Positions 12,447 through 13,894 of a DNA stretch of 13,894 nt are shown here, in pieces (the stretch's first letter is position 1; the number at the start of each line of letters is the position of its first letter). The stretch lies in NCBI GenBank assembly GCA_001942045.1, contig MSTD01000080.1, positions 1 through 13,894 of the forward strand, in the 5' to 3' direction. The notes beneath the pieces are model-generated. The model searched no databases and was not told the DNA's origin. It saw nothing but the letters and a program-made list of their open reading frames with translations. The DNA is from Mycolicibacterium porcinum. Its GTDB lineage: Bacteria > Actinomycetota > Actinomycetes > Mycobacteriales > Mycobacteriaceae. Made by a program: the position numbers and the translations under genes.

Positions 12447-12992
12447 CTACATCTGTTCAGGTTGCCCGCTTCCCGTTCGACGCCATCGACAACCTTTGGC
12501 ATCAGTGAACGTGAATGTCAATCCGCCCATATCTGTCCACGCCTGGACGCTCACCGGCGAGGTATACGCCCCTGGCCTAACCACAGGGTGAGTAACAGTC
12601 GCTATCGACTGAACCGCCACCCTCCTAACAACCAGCTCGAACACAGGAGATTCACTGTGGTTACGCACCACGACGTGCGGTGCGTCGGTAGGTAAGCCGG
12701 AGGGGGCGAGTTCAGATGCGTCCGCAGGCCCCATAACAATCAGCCGTGCTTGGTCAGCCCTCGCATCTCGGCGTTCGGCCTGACTGGCCCGCCATTCCTT
12801 CGCTGCGAAAAGCAATGCACCGAACGCGGCCAATGTGCCCACCGCCTGCACCCAATCGGCCAGGCTTCCCAACTCAACCCGCCATCCCTGGGCGTGCAAC
12901 ATTGCGGACTGAATGCCGATCACGACAACGAGCGCCGACACGGCACCAACGATGAGTACGTTGCCCAGATGCCGCTCCAGCCATTCCCCCAC
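12447..12992 (-). CDS. Island gene 3: two-helix membrane protein with beta-rich domain
   Basis: An unrecognised 181-residue protein. It has two membrane helices (about 11-31, NVLIVGAVSALVVVIGIQSAM; and 46-64, DWVQAVGTLAAFGALLFAA). A charged helix follows (65-83, WRASQAERRDARADQARL), then a beta-sandwich-like domain (105-172) with HVVVRNHSESPVFELVVRRV and LTFTFTDAKGCRWRR. From memory, the WVQAVGTLAAF and FTDAxGxxWRR patterns recur in actinobacterial membrane-anchored hypotheticals of unknown role. The start is GTG 12992: a minus-strand TACGAT (13005 to 13000) ends 7 nt before it, and no ribosome site is present, so the mRNA is probably leaderless. It has its own promoter and is convergent with gene 2 across an 80-bp gap that holds no T-tailed terminator. 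Confidence 0.8.
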   Translation of the reverse strand: MGEWLERHLGNVLIVGAVSALVVVIGIQSAMLHAQGWRVELGSLADWVQAVGTLAAFGALLFAAKEWRASQAERRDARADQARLIVMGPADASELAPSGLPTDAPHVVVRNHSESPVFELVVRRVAVQSIATVTHPVVRPGAYTSPVSVQAWTDMGGLTFTFTDAKGCRWRRTGSGQPEQM

Positions 12993-12999
12993 ACGGCGA

Positions 13000-13005
13000 A
13001 TCGTA
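13000..13005 (-). promoter_or_regulatory. -10 box of island gene 3
   Basis: TACGAT on the minus strand ends 7 nt before the GTG start at 12992. No clear -35 is seen. It suggests leaderless transcription separate from the plus-strand island operon. Confidence 0.45.
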
Positions 13006-13094
13006 GCGGCGCCATACCCGACCTCAGCGCGTTATTACTGACGGTTGCCAATCACCATGGCCGGGTGAACCCCAATAGCAAACCTGAAATAGGA

Positions 13095-13115
13095 TTCAAT
13101 CCCAGTATCGCGCAC
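13095..13115. repeat. attR: right 21-bp direct repeat
   Basis: Exact copy of 11131-11151, the tRNA-Val(GAC) 3' end, without the rest of the tRNA. The next bases read TA instead of CA, so this copy is not followed by an encoded CCA. By the usual geometry of tRNA-site integration this is the displaced original chromosomal 3' end. Confidence 0.85.
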
Positions 13116-13130
13116 TAGTTTCGCGAGTTG

Positions 13131-13159
13131 GGCCCGGTTTCACCGGGCCTTTCTTTTTT
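13131..13159 (+). terminator. Intrinsic terminator beyond the island
   Basis: A 7-bp stem, GGCCCGG with CCGGGCC, and loop TTTCA, followed by a T-rich run (TTTCTTTTTT). It begins 16 bp after attR. It is probably the original terminator of the tRNA operon, now about 2 kb from tRNA-Val. Confidence 0.85.
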
Positions 13160-13382
13160 GTCTGCATATATTCGGCTTTTCCTGCAGCCCTCGGTGATTC
13201 GCGCACATACGGACCAGCTTCAGCGCATGGCAATGGCTGGCGTCGCGATGATTCACCGGCGAGTCCCCGGGGCCTCAGGTGGGCGTTGAGCAGTTGACGA
13301 TGCCTGCCAGACGCGGCGCGACTCGAGCTCCGTCCCTGCTCAGCCGGATGTAATGGGCCGGCCGGGCGCCTCGTTCGATCGT

Positions 13383-13398
13383 TCGAACATATGATCGA
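13383..13398. promoter_or_regulatory. Predicted LexA (SOS) box
   Basis: TCGAAC-ATAT-GATCGA matches the mycobacterial LexA consensus TCGAAC-N4-GTTCGA at 11 of 12 specified positions. It overlaps a -10-like TATGAT (13390-13395) that ends 6 nt before the GTG at 13402, the position expected for a repressor site. A second GTTCGA lies just upstream. Confidence 0.7.
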
Positions 13399-13401
13399 TA
13401 C

Positions 13402-13758
13402 GTGGGTGAGATGCAGGCGATCGGCTACGGCGGTCAACCCGTCCGTGACGCGTTCCGTGTCGTACGGCCACCCGCGCCCGTCCTGGTCGATCTGGTCGCC
13501 CTGTTCCCCCGCCAACCACACCTCACCGGCCGCTACCATCCCTCCGGCATCCAGATGCACAAGGTTGTCGAAGGCAAGCTGACCTGCTGGGCGCTGTGCG
13601 AACAAGGCCAATGGTGGGGCCTCGTCACCTACCCCGTCCGCTTTGGCGCGAAGGAAAAGACAGTGACCCACTGGATCCCAGCTTGGGTACTCAAGCCTCA
13701 CGAGGGACAGGGCGGAAGGGCAACGCAGCCCACTCGCCAGCGTCACCGCCGAGGCTGA
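13402..13758 (+). CDS. Unrecognised small protein under a predicted SOS box
   Basis: A 118-residue protein I do not recognise. It has no signal peptide or membrane helix and is tryptophan-rich in the second half (TCWALCEQGQWWGLVTYPV and TVTHWIPAWVLKPH), reading like a compact beta-rich domain (about 25-98) followed by a basic, probably disordered tail (GRATQPTRQRHRRG). The start is GTG 13402 because the -10-like TATGAT at 13390-13395 ends 6 nt before it, implying a leaderless mRNA. ATG 13411, three codons in, is the alternative. The predicted LexA box overlapping that promoter suggests induction by DNA damage. A frame on the opposite strand covers the same bases but lacks protein-like sequence. 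Upstream, 13160-13380 holds nothing I can identify. Confidence 0.72.
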   Translation: MGEMQAIGYGGQPVRDAFRVVRPPAPVLVDLVALFPRQPHLTGRYHPSGIQMHKVVEGKLTCWALCEQGQWWGLVTYPVRFGAKEKTVTHWIPAWVLKPHEGQGGRATQPTRQRHRRG

Positions 13759-13894
13759 CCAGAGCGAGGTCGTGGCGAACCCGTGTCGTTGCCAACTTGG
13801 TCGGCGCCCGTGGGTGGGTCAACGGTCGGCGACCCGGTCGCGGCTGGCACGTAAGCAGCAGCCGGGCGCCGCTTTTCGGCGCGACCGCTGAAAT

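Larger units (their letters stand above)
11131..13115. mobile_element. tRNA-Val-integrated accessory cassette without an integrase
   Basis: The segment is bounded by two exact 21-bp copies of the 3' end of tRNA-Val(GAC), 1,964 bp apart. This is the usual footprint of tyrosine-recombinase integration into a tRNA gene. It contains only three small genes (two plus, one minus), its own terminator next to the tRNA, and two 11-bp-spaced repeats like integrase arm sites. No integrase, excisionase, replication or transposase gene is visible. Codon choice is less GC-biased than around it, with TTA, CTA and CTT leucine codons. It could be a non-autonomous element mobilised in trans or the remnant of a larger island. 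Confidence 0.8.

Noticed and set aside
11131..13115. CRISPR array or transposon as an explanation of the repeats
   Set aside because: There are only two copies, 1.96 kb apart and identical to a tRNA end, with no spacers, terminal inverted repeats or transposase.
13096..13746. 216-codon minus-strand frame overlapping attR and the small gene at 13402
   Set aside because: It runs through a terminator and an att repeat, has no family sequence, and the opposite strand has a promoter and a better coding frame.
13866..13882. Hairpin GCGCCG-CTTTT-CGGCGC near the right edge
   Set aside because: Only a 6-bp stem without a U-tract, and the gene it might serve is 108 bp away; 13759-13894 otherwise shows nothing I can identify.

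Overview
The window looks like chromosome of a fast-growing mycobacterium or close relative. It is GC-rich, and it carries a CYP124-family P450 close to the M. tuberculosis Rv2266 protein, a small exported lipoprotein of a mycobacterial type, a Gly-Cys-Val tRNA cluster, several apparently leaderless promoters (a -10 hexamer 6 to 8 nt before the start codon), and a near-consensus mycobacterial LexA box. All family assignments come from reading the translations; no database search was run.

Left part (1-5189), lipid and small-molecule metabolism. An Fe(II)/2-oxoglutarate TauD-type dioxygenase and an aldo/keto reductase (cut by the window edge) form a minus-strand operon. A LysR regulator is transcribed divergently from it and probably controls it. 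Convergent to the LysR gene is a CYP124-type P450, with a NodB/PuuE-like polysaccharide deacetylase-family gene upstream on the same strand; an 18-bp dyad lies between these two.

Middle (5205-7343), redox and metal/sulfur stress. A MerR regulator has a perfect dyad at its divergent promoters. A DUF302 protein and a thioredoxin are transcribed away from each other around a perfect CsoR-family-like operator (ATACCCC-N2-GGGGTAT). A VTT/DedA-type membrane protein follows the thioredoxin. Convergent to it is the long transcription accessory gene tex, followed by a 58-residue four-cysteine zinc-ribbon gene.

Right part (10079-13894), tRNAs and an accessory island. tRNA-Val(CAC) is on the minus strand next to a DUF6636-like lipoprotein. 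A plus-strand tRNA operon, Gly(GCC)-Cys(GCA)-Val(GAC), follows. The last 21 bp of the tRNA-Val(GAC) body are repeated exactly 1,964 bp downstream, bracketing an insertion with no recombinase. This cassette holds a two-gene plus-strand operon and one opposing gene. All three encode small N-terminally membrane-anchored proteins, and at least two have an outer beta-rich domain. The first appears to carry a one-base frameshift. The tRNA operon's presumed original terminator now lies beyond the insertion. This cassette is the best candidate here for an undescribed system; its function is unknown. After it comes a small unrecognised protein whose leaderless promoter is overlapped by a predicted SOS box.
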